A DNA stretch of 59,835 nucleotides from Bacillota bacterium (GCA_023388495.1 JAEWGC010000041.1:1-59835), one strand, 5' to 3'; numbered from the stretch's first letter, positions 23,762 to 31,755 are shown. The notes: generated by a model from the sequence alone, not told the origin. Made by a program: numbers and translations.

Positions 23762-25534
23762 TTAATCCTTTATAGAACCAATAACTGTTATATTTCCACC
23801 ATCTATAAAAATACCTGAACAATTATATTTCCACAATCCTTCTGTTAATTTTATCTCTTTTACAAAATTCTCATAGTCTATTGTAATTCGCTCTTCCTTT
23901 CCATCTGGGTCAAACAAAAAAAGATCTACTGTTCCGCCTCTAATAGTTGATGTGATACTCAAGGCTAGTATTTGATTGTTTTTTGCTTCAAATGAACCAT
24001 ATTCTGCAATATTATAATTGTTTTTATTTTCCAAATCAATGACAATTTTTTCTTTACTATTTATCGTAGAATTATAATAATCAGACGGATTTTTTTCTTG
24101 TCCTTTATGCTTCTGATTGTATAACTTAACCACTTTATCTATGCCATCATTAGACATATATGAAAACAATGGCTCTGTATATTTCCACATTCCATTTGCT
24201 TGTATCATAGCCAGAGCACGTGAATCAACATTATCCCCTGACATATTATAATAGTCACTAGATTTCTTTTTTACTTTAGATGAATACTGATTTTTTTGAT
24301 TATAAATTTCAGTTACTCTATCAACACCATTTTTAGACATATTAGGTATTAATAATTCTACTACTTCCCAGCTTCCTGAATATTCCATAAGCTCTATTCC
24401 TGCTTCATCTACTTTGTTTAAAGTATTGGAAACATCATCTGTTTTTAAATCACTCTTTTTTATCTGAGGTTCTATAATGTTTATTGCATTAAGATTGTTT
24501 GAATTATTCAAATTATTTTTTGAAGCATACGCACCTGTAAATACTGCACCACAAAAAATAAATATGGCTAAAATCATTGATAAGGCAACTGTAAATTTGG
24601 ATTTTTGGCTAAAATTCATAATAGCAGCTAACCTTTCTTTTAATAATTTTGCATCTTCACTTAAAGTAATAGAAATAATTGTATCACTATAATTTCCATT
24701 AAATTTCAAGGAAGCAAGTAAAGTATTTCCATAAATTCTCTTACCATTATCATCTAATTTTTTAATAATATTTTCATCACAGGACAATTCACAGCTTTTA
24801 TCTATTTCTCGACTTATGAAATAAATTAGAGGATTAAACCAATGTATACAAACTGATATTTGTGTCAACCACTTATAAAAAATATCCATACGTTTATAAT
24901 GAGTCAATTCGTGAAGAAAAATATTTTGCAACTCCAAATTCTTTATTTCAATATTAGGCAAAACAATAAAAGGTCGAATAATACCAACAACCATAGGAGA
25001 AGTTACAATAGAGTTTGTATATAGCATTGGAGGTCTTTTGATCCCCTCCCCTTCACATGTGGACTGATATAGTTTAAGTATATGGTTATCTGTTACTTCA
25101 TATCGTCCTGCTTTTATATACCGTACAAAACTATTATAACTTGTAATCTTACGTACTAACATCATAATGGCAATACCAATCCAAAAAAGCCATAAATTAT
25201 CTTTTAGTTGATTCCAATAACCCGTATTACCCTTTTGTACATCTATTATTTCTTCAGATTGTGAAGTTTGCATCTCAAAACCATTTAGAATAGTCGGCTT
25301 CGTCATTTCATTTTTATTCTCAATATAAGCCTCTGCTTTGTAAAATAATTGCCCTACAATATTTGATTGTAAAGAGTATGGAACTAATAATCGAATAATA
25401 ACAACAAGCCAAATATAATATTGCCATGTTTTACTTAATCTGTTTTTGTATAAGCACTTTAAAGTAAATAAAATAATGGCAATAATTGAACCAGAAACAG
25501 ACAAAGAAGTAAAGATTTTTAATATTTCATTCAT
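23762..25534 (-). CDS. M56-family sensor metalloprotease (BlaR1/MecR1-like) with novel sensor tail
   Basis: 590 aa. Membrane segments at about residues 5-27, 36-52, 115-127 and 313-336 frame a cytoplasmic zinc protease domain with HELTH (208-212) and SCDEN (251-255). In BlaR1/MecR1, ligand binding outside triggers this protease and leads to loss of the BlaI repressor. Here the extracellular part (about 340-590) is not a penicillin-binding domain. It has two related segments, about 380-430 and 441-488, each with ...W..VE/TEPL...MS.(N/D)G(V/I)D(R/K)V..(I/L)YNQK and ending SDYYN, then a beta-rich C-terminal domain. The signal is therefore probably not a beta-lactam bound by acylation. Its ATG directly follows the BlaI stop. 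Confidence 0.85.
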   Translation of the reverse strand: MNEILKIFTSLSVSGSIIAIILFTLKCLYKNRLSKTWQYYIWLVVIIRLLVPYSLQSNIVGQLFYKAEAYIENKNEMTKPTILNGFEMQTSQSEEIIDVQKGNTGYWNQLKDNLWLFWIGIAIMMLVRKITSYNSFVRYIKAGRYEVTDNHILKLYQSTCEGEGIKRPPMLYTNSIVTSPMVVGIIRPFIVLPNIEIKNLELQNIFLHELTHYKRMDIFYKWLTQISVCIHWFNPLIYFISREIDKSCELSCDENIIKKLDDNGKRIYGNTLLASLKFNGNYSDTIISITLSEDAKLLKERLAAIMNFSQKSKFTVALSMILAIFIFCGAVFTGAYASKNNLNNSNNLNAINIIEPQIKKSDLKTDDVSNTLNKVDEAGIELMEYSGSWEVVELLIPNMSKNGVDRVTEIYNQKNQYSSKVKKKSSDYYNMSGDNVDSRALAMIQANGMWKYTEPLFSYMSNDGIDKVVKLYNQKHKGQEKNPSDYYNSTINSKEKIVIDLENKNNYNIAEYGSFEAKNNQILALSITSTIRGGTVDLFLFDPDGKEERITIDYENFVKEIKLTEGLWKYNCSGIFIDGGNITVIGSIKD

Positions 25535-25915
25535 CTATACACCGTCCTTGTTCCAAAATTTTTCTAATTCTTCAAAATCCTTAGAAGTAATACGGTCTTG
25601 TTTTAAAAGAGTAGATACAAGTTTCTTTGCATTGCCATCATATACCTTATGCAAAAAAACTGTAGTCTGTTCTTCCATATATTCACTTTCCGATAATGTG
25701 GCAATATACTTATTCTTTCGTTTATATTTCTCTGTTTTAATAAATCCCTTTTCAGTCAAACGAGTAAGGAAAGTTAATACGGTACTACGCTTCCAACCTT
25801 TATTATTTTCTTCCACTCTTTCTAATAATTCCGCAATAAAGATGGAACCTCCATTCTCCCAAATTATTTTCATTAATTCTCGTTCAGAATCTGACATTTG
25901 TTGGTTTAATTTCAT
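25535..25915 (-). CDS. BlaI/MecI-family repressor
   Basis: 126 aa. Winged helix (MSDSERELMKIIWENGGSIFIAELLERVEENNKGWKRSTVLTFLTRLTEKGFIKTEKYKRKNKYIATL) and the C-terminal dimerisation/cleavage region of BlaI/MecI. The frame can be extended to 25981, but that extension translates the operator palindrome itself. AGGAGGGGAGAG directly precedes ATG 25915. The stop TAG abuts the ATG of the M56 sensor. Almost certainly it represses its own two-gene operon through the palindrome at 25933-25978. Confidence 0.92.
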   Translation of the reverse strand: MKLNQQMSDSERELMKIIWENGGSIFIAELLERVEENNKGWKRSTVLTFLTRLTEKGFIKTEKYKRKNKYIATLSESEYMEEQTTVFLHKVYDGNAKKLVSTLLKQDRITSKDFEELEKFWNKDGV

Positions 25916-25932
25916 CTCTCCCCTCCTTTTCT

Positions 25933-25978
25933 TATCTACATCATGTAGTATGTAATTACATACTACATGATGTAGATA
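25933..25978. promoter_or_regulatory. 46-bp perfect palindrome, BlaI/MecI operator
   Basis: A perfect inverted repeat, 23 bp per arm, centred between 25955 and 25956. It contains two 13-bp dyads CTACAT(C/G)ATGTAG (25936-25948 and 25963-25975), of the TACA-N-TGTA type used by BlaI/MecI, and a central TATGTAATTACATA. The promoter elements lie in and beside it, so it should be fully blocked by bound repressor. Confidence 0.85.
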
Positions 25979-25988
25979 CATATGTCAA
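25960..25988 (-). promoter_or_regulatory. promoter of the BlaI-M56 operon
   Basis: TTGACA (25983-25988, minus strand), 17-bp spacer holding one operator dyad, TAGTAT (25960-25965). Confidence 0.75.
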
Positions 25989-26081
25989 CAATAATTTGAA
26001 TACTTTACCATATTTTATAAAGTAATAAATTTTAGATAGATATACTATCTTCTATTTATTATTTTTATCCTGAAATAAAAA

Positions 26082-26107
26082 AGGATACCTTCTTATTTAG
26101 GTATCCT
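26082..26107 (-). terminator. terminator of hcp
   Basis: 9-bp stem AGGATACCT (26082-26090) with AGGTATCCT (26099-26107), followed by TTTTTTATTT on the minus strand. Confidence 0.8.
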
Positions 26108-26147
26108 CATTACTTATAGATTTACTTTTTTATTGATTATTTTATCA

Positions 26148-27800
26148 TTATGCTCCCATAAACATAGCTATATCATCTTCTACATTGGAGATTGTTCCGA
26201 TTCCAAATGTTTCAACTAATACATTAGCTACATTTGGTGAAAGGAAAGCCGGCAATGTTGGTCCTAAGTGAATGTTCTTTACACCTAGGTGTAATAGTGC
26301 TAGTAATACTATTACTGCCTTTTGCTCATACCAAGCTATGTTGTATGCTATTGGTAATTCGTTTATATCATTTAGTTCAAATATTTCTTTTAATTTTAAA
26401 GCTATAACTGCTAAGGAATAGGAGTCATTACATTGTCCTGCATCTAGAACTCTTGGAATTCCACCAATATCTCCTAAGTTTAACTTATTGTATTTATATT
26501 TTGCACATCCTGCTGTAAGGATTACTGTGTCCTTTGGAAGTGCCGCTGCAAAGTCTGTATAGTAGTTTCTGCTTCCTTGTCTTCCGTCACAACCTGCCAT
26601 TACAAAGAACTTCTTGATTGCCCCTGATTTAACTGCATCTACTACCTTATCTGCTAATGCAAATACTTGTGCGTGAGCAAATCCACCTATAATTTTACCT
26701 TTCTCGATTTCTGTTGGAGCTGGTAATCTCTTAGCATGCTCAATTAACGCTGAGAAATCTTTAGGTTGTCCATTTACTCTATCTGCTATATGTTTGAATC
26801 CTGGATATCCAGATGAACCTGTTGTATATACTCTATCAGCATATGATGCTAATGGTGGTACTATACAGTTTGTAGTAAATAATATAACTCCATTGAAGGA
26901 TTCAAATTCTTCTTTTTGTTTCCACCAAGCATTTCCATAGTTTCCTACAAAGTGGCTATATTGTTTAAACTTAGGATAGTAGTTAGCTGGTAGCATCTCT
27001 CCGTGAGTATAAATATCTACTCCAGCGTCTTTAGTTTGCTCTAGTAATTCTTCAAAGTCTTTTAAGTCGTGCCCTGATACTAAAATACCTGGTCTATTGC
27101 TTACTCCTATATTAACTTCAGTTATTTCTGGATTTCCATAAGTAGATGTATTAGCTTTGTCAAGTAACGCCATTACATCAACACCATATTTACCTGTTTC
27201 CATTGTTAATGCTACTAATTCATCTGCTGTTAAACTATCATCTTGAATAGCTGCTAATGCACGTCGAATGAATTTTGAAATTTCTTTATCCTCATAGCCT
27301 AGATTCATAGCATGCTCTGCATAGGCTGCCATTCCCTTTAGACCATAAGTAATTAATTCTCTTAGGGATCTTACGTCTTCGTTTTCTGTAGCTAATACTC
27401 CAACTTTTTCACTAGTTGATTTAAATACTATCTCATCATCTGAATTAACAGTAAATGTTGCTGCATCTGCTAATTCTCCTAACTCAACACCTTTTTCAAT
27501 TAATGTAGCTTTTAATTCGTCTCTTACTTTAAGAGCTTCTTTAATCTTTGCAAGGAATCTTTCTTTATCAAAGTTTGCATTAGTAATGGTCATAAATAAT
27601 CCATCAATTATTAATCTGTCTAATCCTGGTACTTCAATCTCTTTTTCGTCTGCCTTAACTCCTAATAATGAAATACCTTTTAATGTATAAATCATTAAAT
27701 CTTGTAATGCTGCTAAGTCAGCAGTTTTACCACACATACCTACTTTTGTACAACCTTTTCCTCCTGCTGCTTCTTGACATTGATAGCAAAACATACTCAT
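26148..27800 (-). CDS. hcp: hydroxylamine reductase / hybrid-cluster protein Hcp
   Basis: 550 aa, class I Hcp of anaerobes. The N-terminal cubane is held by CxxC-x8-C-x5-C (Cys 5, 8, 17, 23). Ligands of the hybrid Fe-S-O cluster are visible: His in VSGHDLKD, Glu in GEMLPANYYPKF, Cys in FTTNCIVPP, Cys in MAGCDGR, Cys in TAGCAKYKYN, Cys in DAGQCNDSYS and Glu in AWYEQKAV. The enzyme reduces NO to N2O and/or hydroxylamine to ammonia in the cytosol, in defence against nitrosative stress. It has its own promoter with a GTAAC-N4-GTTAC dyad at -41.5, shared with the four-gene operon upstream on the same strand. Strong AGGAGGAAG site. Confidence 0.97.
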   Translation of the reverse strand: MSMFCYQCQEAAGGKGCTKVGMCGKTADLAALQDLMIYTLKGISLLGVKADEKEIEVPGLDRLIIDGLFMTITNANFDKERFLAKIKEALKVRDELKATLIEKGVELGELADAATFTVNSDDEIVFKSTSEKVGVLATENEDVRSLRELITYGLKGMAAYAEHAMNLGYEDKEISKFIRRALAAIQDDSLTADELVALTMETGKYGVDVMALLDKANTSTYGNPEITEVNIGVSNRPGILVSGHDLKDFEELLEQTKDAGVDIYTHGEMLPANYYPKFKQYSHFVGNYGNAWWKQKEEFESFNGVILFTTNCIVPPLASYADRVYTTGSSGYPGFKHIADRVNGQPKDFSALIEHAKRLPAPTEIEKGKIIGGFAHAQVFALADKVVDAVKSGAIKKFFVMAGCDGRQGSRNYYTDFAAALPKDTVILTAGCAKYKYNKLNLGDIGGIPRVLDAGQCNDSYSLAVIALKLKEIFELNDINELPIAYNIAWYEQKAVIVLLALLHLGVKNIHLGPTLPAFLSPNVANVLVETFGIGTISNVEDDIAMFMGA

Positions 27801-27867
27801 TATTTTCTTCCTCCTAATTTATATTATTAGTGCTCCCTGCACCATTTTTCTTTACCTTACATTTCAC

Positions 27868-27909
27868 ATTATATATGAGTTTTAAATCTTATTCGGTAAC
27901 CTATGTTAC
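27868..27909 (-). promoter_or_regulatory. HcpR-type activator site and promoter of hcp
   Basis: Dyad GTAAC-N4-GTTAC (27896-27909), 22 nt, then TATAAT (27868-27873). The dyad centre falls at -41.5, the class II activator position of CRP/FNR-family regulators. From memory, this sequence matches the HcpR site proposed for clostridia. The spacing is identical to that at 31149-31190. Confidence 0.8.
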
Positions 27910-27923
27910 AGAAAACAATATTT

Positions 27924-28166
27924 TTAATAATTTTTCCCCGCAGCTTTAATTCTTTCTGGGTATGCCACTGAACATGGTGTTACACCATAGACCATTTCGC
28001 AATGAGGGCATTTTGTCTCCAAGTGAGTCATTTCAAATTCATTTCCACATTCTATACATTTTATAGTAACTCCTGGTGACATTGGACGAGTGTTAAACCC
28101 CATCATTCTTATCTTATCTACTACTTCTCTTCCTGTTCCAAAGCTTCCTGTACATCCGTCATGCAT
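27924..28166 (-). CDS. small zinc-ribbon protein of the hcp-linked operon
   Basis: 80 aa. A central CxxC...CxxC pair (CIECGNEF...CPHCEMVYG, about residues 37-58) forms a zinc ribbon or rubredoxin-like knuckle. Two more cysteines lie near the ends (MHDGC at 5 and TPC at about 65). The N-terminal stretch GREVVDKIRMMGFNTRPMSPGVT is not recognised. The ATG directly follows the stop of the ATPase gene with GGGAGG before it, so the two are coupled. A redox, metal-carrier or scaffold role for the operon is plausible; nothing fixes it. Confidence 0.75.
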   Translation of the reverse strand: MHDGCTGSFGTGREVVDKIRMMGFNTRPMSPGVTIKCIECGNEFEMTHLETKCPHCEMVYGVTPCSVAYPERIKAAGKNY

Positions 28167-29168
28167 TTATATTTCCTCCCTCTCTAAACTTTCACCTATT
28201 CTTAATTTATTTCTCATTCCTTGAATGATATTATCCATCTTTTCTAACTCTAGTAATAATTCTTTCTCTTCGCTGCTTGTTTGAATTATCCTATCTATAC
28301 CACCATTTTTTATTACAATTCTTCTATTAGCCATAAGGGCTAATATTGGATCATGGGTTGCCATAAGCACTATTTTATCTTCAGATACTAATAGCTCTAA
28401 TGCCTTTTTCCTGTCTATTCCTGCATTTTCTATTTCATCTATTAGAACTATTGGTGAAGAACTAAGTATTGCTGTATCTGCAATCATCAGGGCTCTTGAT
28501 TGTCCACCACTTAAAGATGTCACAGGAGTATCTAAATCAAATTTTTCTCCAGCAAGATTGTTAGCTGATCTAATTATTTTTTCTATTACATCTTCCACAT
28601 CTTCAACTAACCTACTCTGTGCATGTAATTCTAAAAACTCTCTAACTGTAAGATCCATTACAAAGTTCATATTTTGTGAAAGTTGAGCTACTAACTTATT
28701 ATTAGAAGAAAATCTCCATTTTTTATCTGGCAATTCTTCATTTATTAAAATACTTCTACCTGTAGGAGTGTCCCTTTGTGCTGTCCATTCTATATCAGCT
28801 AAAAGCCTTGATTTTCCTGAACCAGTAGGCCCTACGATAGAAATTATCTCTGATTTATTTATGGTTAACTCTTCAAATCCCTCTTTATTTCCTGATTTAT
28901 CATTACCTGCTAATATAGTTAATGATTTTATCTTTGTATCCTCTTTTATCCCTAGAAATTCCTTCATTTGTTCTATGAAAATTTCTAAATCAGATTCCAG
29001 TTTTTCCTTATTTATAGCCCAGTTTTCTATATCTTCTTCACTAAAGTTATCTAGATATTCTTTAAATGTCTTATCTTTATAATCTGCAGTATCTAATTTG
29101 TTTTCTTCAAAATAGCTGATTATAAAAGGATACTTTTCTTCTAATTGTCCTATAGTCAAGTTATTCAT
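28167..29168 (-). CDS. soluble ABC-type ATPase with N-terminal ScdA_N/DUF1858-like domain
   Basis: 333 aa. The first ~70 residues (LTIGQLEEKYPFIISYFEENKLD...FKEYLDNFSEEDI) resemble the ScdA_N/DUF1858 fold found in iron-sulfur repair proteins, but without its usual Cys. A complete ABC ATPase follows: Walker A GPTGSGKSR (113-121), signature LSGGQSRAL (220-228), Walker B IVLIDEIENAG (241-251), switch His in MATHDP. There is no membrane partner in the operon, so it is more like SufC than a transporter subunit. ATG 29168 follows AGGTGA and overlaps the GTPase stop by 8 nt; the GTG/ATG codons up to 29177 are less likely. Confidence 0.8.
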   Translation of the reverse strand: MNNLTIGQLEEKYPFIISYFEENKLDTADYKDKTFKEYLDNFSEEDIENWAINKEKLESDLEIFIEQMKEFLGIKEDTKIKSLTILAGNDKSGNKEGFEELTINKSEIISIVGPTGSGKSRLLADIEWTAQRDTPTGRSILINEELPDKKWRFSSNNKLVAQLSQNMNFVMDLTVREFLELHAQSRLVEDVEDVIEKIIRSANNLAGEKFDLDTPVTSLSGGQSRALMIADTAILSSSPIVLIDEIENAGIDRKKALELLVSEDKIVLMATHDPILALMANRRIVIKNGGIDRIIQTSSEEKELLLELEKMDNIIQGMRNKLRIGESLEREEI

Positions 29169-29862
29169 AGTCATCACCTAAATCCATCTTTCTTACATTT
29201 CCCATTTGATATGCTTCTCCTATTCTTGTTTCACCTAAACAATAGGAGCACATGGCTGCTGGCATTGGGAATCTTAGCTCCATTCCTTGAACTGAACTTA
29301 TTTTTTGTTCTTCATCAAATAATAAGGTACTTAACTCGTAGGCTCCTTGACCTGTAAGTCCATTGATATGCATAGTAGTTGCCCTTGGATTTACTGAATT
29401 AACCTTTGAAGCAAAGACTTCTCTTTCTGCTTGGGATACTATATCCCCCTTAGTTATAACTACTATATCTGCTGATTTTAACATAGGTCCAATCTTCTTT
29501 GGTGTATTGATTCCAGATAAATTATCTATAACACAAACACCTTTTATATTTCTTATATATGGAGAACATCTATTGCAAAGGCCTGCTGACTCGGTTATTA
29601 GCATATCTACTCTTATTTGCTGCCCCCATTTTACCACTTCTTCAATATTTGATGCGAAGAAATGATCTGGGCAAAGGGCCCCTGAAAGTCCCTTCTTCAC
29701 TGGTATCCCAGCTTTTTCATATAATATATCATCATCTGTATAGAGACAGTCAAATTTGACTACTCCCACAGATATATTTCTTTGTTTTAACGCATCTATT
29801 GTTTTCAATATTATTGAGGTCTTCCCAGATGATGGAGGACCTGAAAATACTACTAAATTCAT
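29161..29862 (-). CDS. SIMIBI/G3E-like GTPase with two CxxC motifs (metallochaperone type)
   Basis: 233 aa. P-loop GPPSSGKTS (about 8-16), switch-type acidic stretch DMLITESAGL (about 86-95) and base-recognition motif VVITKGD (about 134-140) mark a HypB/UreG/CooC-like P-loop GTPase. It has CxxC at Cys 96/99 (GLCNRCSPY) and again at Cys 205/208 (AAMCSYCLGE), which could bind a metal or cluster. Relatives deliver Ni or insert metals into enzymes such as hydrogenase, urease and CODH. Hcp is itself a CODH relative. Good AGGAGGG site; 12 nt after the substrate-binding-like gene. Confidence 0.8.
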   Translation of the reverse strand: MNLVVFSGPPSSGKTSIILKTIDALKQRNISVGVVKFDCLYTDDDILYEKAGIPVKKGLSGALCPDHFFASNIEEVVKWGQQIRVDMLITESAGLCNRCSPYIRNIKGVCVIDNLSGINTPKKIGPMLKSADIVVITKGDIVSQAEREVFASKVNSVNPRATTMHINGLTGQGAYELSTLLFDEEQKISSVQGMELRFPMPAAMCSYCLGETRIGEAYQMGNVRKMDLGDDYE

Positions 29863-29874
29863 TTGTTTTCCCTC

Positions 29875-31107
29875 CTAAATAGCATCATGGAATATCTTTT
29901 CACATTTTCTAATTAACTCACCAATATCGTGATTATTTATATAATCCCAACCAAGCCACATAAATTTTTGATCTTTTGATAAATCATTATCTACCTCTGG
30001 ATTAGTTGAAGGAAATTTTCCATTAGTTGAAAGTATTTCTCCTACTTCCTTTGAGAAGAAGAAATCTACAAATGGTTTTGTTTGTTCTTTAGTTATATTT
30101 TTAGCTAGTAAAAATATTGGAGATATTATAGCTCCATCCTCTGGCCATACAGGCTTTAAAGGAGATTCGGATCTTACCATCTTAGTAAAGAAGTATGGCA
30201 TTATAGTTACAGTTGGTATCTTTGACTCTGTTTTTTTAGTATGGGATTTTACCATTTCAGCTGGATGCATACTTCTTAGAAGTGTTTTTCCAAGACTAGT
30301 TATTCCTTCTTCACCATAATTTTTATATATATTTAATAATATTGCATTAAATAAATCGAAGTCTTTCATAGGTAAGGATACTGAGTTTTCAAATTCTGGT
30401 TTTAATAAATCCTTCCAAGACCTAGGTATCTCTCTATCTCCCAACTCTTCAGTATTTACCATAAATACAGCTGGAACCACTGCTATTACGGAATATTGCT
30501 TTCTTGGGTCTTTTAAATCTATTTCATCATTATCAAAATCCTTATTTAATCTGTCTAACCCTGTGATATCTTCGAATACTCCTCTAGCCTTGAACTTACC
30601 CATTAATTCCTTGTCGAAGAATAAATCAAAACCAGCAGACATAAATAAATCCGATAGGGAATCCTCATTATCAGATTCTATTCTTTCCTTTATCCAGTCT
30701 ACTCCTAGATTCGCAGATTTTAGTTCATAATCAACTTTAAAGTCAAATTTCCCCTTGTTTTCATCCATCCAAGCATTAAAACCTTCTAATAATGGAACTC
30801 TTACTGGACAGGGTAGGACCCCTTCTATTTTTATACCTCCACCTATATTTTGTTTTGGTGATGCTAAGGCAGAATCAACGGACATTCTATGGTTCTCTAT
30901 TGCATCTACTAATTTTTGAGTAAATAATTCTACATTAACCTTTTTAGTCATGCAAGCCATTTCTAGAGAAATAGTCTTTCCCATTATCTTTCTCATCTTT
31001 TCATTAGCTAATTGTTCAAAACCGTTGGCTACAAATATATCTATAGTTTCAGGATATTTTTCTGTTATATCATATACTTTATCTTTAATATCAAAATATT
31101 TATTCAT
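29875..31107 (-). CDS. cytosolic substrate-binding-protein-like protein with N-terminal DUF1858-like domain
   Basis: 410 aa. The first ~75 residues (YFDIKDKVYDITEKYPETIDIFVANGFEQL...) resemble the DUF1858/ScdA_N fold (ITEKYP...FxxxGF), without its CxxC. The rest (about 90-410) looks like a type 2 periplasmic binding protein: VLPCPVRVPLLEGFNAWMDE, ...SWKDLLKPEFENSVSLP..., AIISPIFLLAKNITKEQTKPFVDFFFSKEVGEIL. There is no signal peptide, lipobox or membrane segment, so the binding domain is cytoplasmic. It is first in the operon with the GTPase, ATPase and zinc-ribbon protein. ATG 31107 with AGGAGG 7 nt before it is preferred to GTG 31110. Promoter with an HcpR-type site. Confidence 0.8.
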   Translation of the reverse strand: MNKYFDIKDKVYDITEKYPETIDIFVANGFEQLANEKMRKIMGKTISLEMACMTKKVNVELFTQKLVDAIENHRMSVDSALASPKQNIGGGIKIEGVLPCPVRVPLLEGFNAWMDENKGKFDFKVDYELKSANLGVDWIKERIESDNEDSLSDLFMSAGFDLFFDKELMGKFKARGVFEDITGLDRLNKDFDNDEIDLKDPRKQYSVIAVVPAVFMVNTEELGDREIPRSWKDLLKPEFENSVSLPMKDFDLFNAILLNIYKNYGEEGITSLGKTLLRSMHPAEMVKSHTKKTESKIPTVTIMPYFFTKMVRSESPLKPVWPEDGAIISPIFLLAKNITKEQTKPFVDFFFSKEVGEILSTNGKFPSTNPEVDNDLSKDQKFMWLGWDYINNHDIGELIRKCEKIFHDAI

Positions 31108-31148
31108 CACTTTTCCTCCTAATTTCTTTGCCGTTATTATACAAGTTT

Positions 31149-31190
31149 ATTATATCCTCAAACAAAAAAATAGTCGGTAACTATTGTTAC
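31149..31190 (-). promoter_or_regulatory. HcpR-type activator site and promoter of the four-gene operon
   Basis: Dyad GTAAC-N4-GTTAC (31177-31190), 22 nt, then TATAAT (31149-31154). Geometry is identical to the hcp promoter (dyad at -41.5). The DJ-1 gene ends 11 bp upstream of the dyad. Confidence 0.8.
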
Positions 31191-31200
31191 CAACTTTAAA

Positions 31201-31755
31201 TTATTTCTTATATAATATATCTTGTTTTAATTCCTCAGCCTTTCCTTCTCCTAATAAGTATTTAATTATTTCTATAGCGAAATCCACTGCTAAGGCTGGT
31301 CCTCTAGCCGTTATGACATTTCCATCTCTAACAACATTTTCATGAGTGTAAATTCCGCTCTTTAATTCGTCTTCAAATCCTGGATATGAGGTTACCTTCT
31401 TATCTTTTATAACACCAGCCTTTTGAAGAACTATTGGTCCTGCACATATGGCAGCCGTAAGTTTTCCACTTTCATTTATTTTCTTTACAGTTTCTATTAC
31501 TTGAGAATTATCCCTAAGATTAGTAGCACCAGGCAGTCCTCCTGGAATAATAACAGCATCATAGCTCTCTATATCTTTTATGTCTTCTATGGTCTTATCT
31601 GAAAGAACCATAATATTATGGGCTCCCTTTACCTTTTCTTCTTTTGTAATGGACACTATATCAACGATGATGTCCTTTCTCCTTAGATAATCAACTGTAG
31701 TTAATGCCTCTACCTCTTCAAAGCCCTCTGCCAGAAATAAAATAACCTGCTTCAT
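31201..31755 (-). CDS. DJ-1/PfpI-family protein
   Basis: 184 aa. KQVILFLAEGFEEVEALTTVDYLRR and the nucleophile elbow AAICAGPIVLQKAGV (Cys about residue 104) are the DJ-1/ThiJ/YajL signature. Family members act as deglycases, glyoxalases or redox chaperones; YhbO/PfpI/YajL-like roles cannot be told apart here. The frame extends to 31797, but AGGAGGGG lies just before ATG 31755. It ends 11 bp before the HcpR-type dyad with no terminator in between, so it may read into the hcp-linked operon. Confidence 0.88.
   Translation of the reverse strand: MKQVILFLAEGFEEVEALTTVDYLRRKDIIVDIVSITKEEKVKGAHNIMVLSDKTIEDIKDIESYDAVIIPGGLPGATNLRDNSQVIETVKKINESGKLTAAICAGPIVLQKAGVIKDKKVTSYPGFEDELKSGIYTHENVVRDGNVITARGPALAVDFAIEIIKYLLGEGKAEELKQDILYKK

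Noticed and set aside
25916..25981. N-terminal extension of the BlaI-type protein to 25981
   Set aside because: It translates the operator palindrome and overlaps the promoter; AGGAGGGGAGAG directly precedes ATG 25915, where the family begins.
26148..31107. An HcpR regulator gene within the window
   Set aside because: No CRP/FNR-type protein (cyclic-nucleotide-binding fold plus HTH_Crp) is present. The regulator, if real, is elsewhere.
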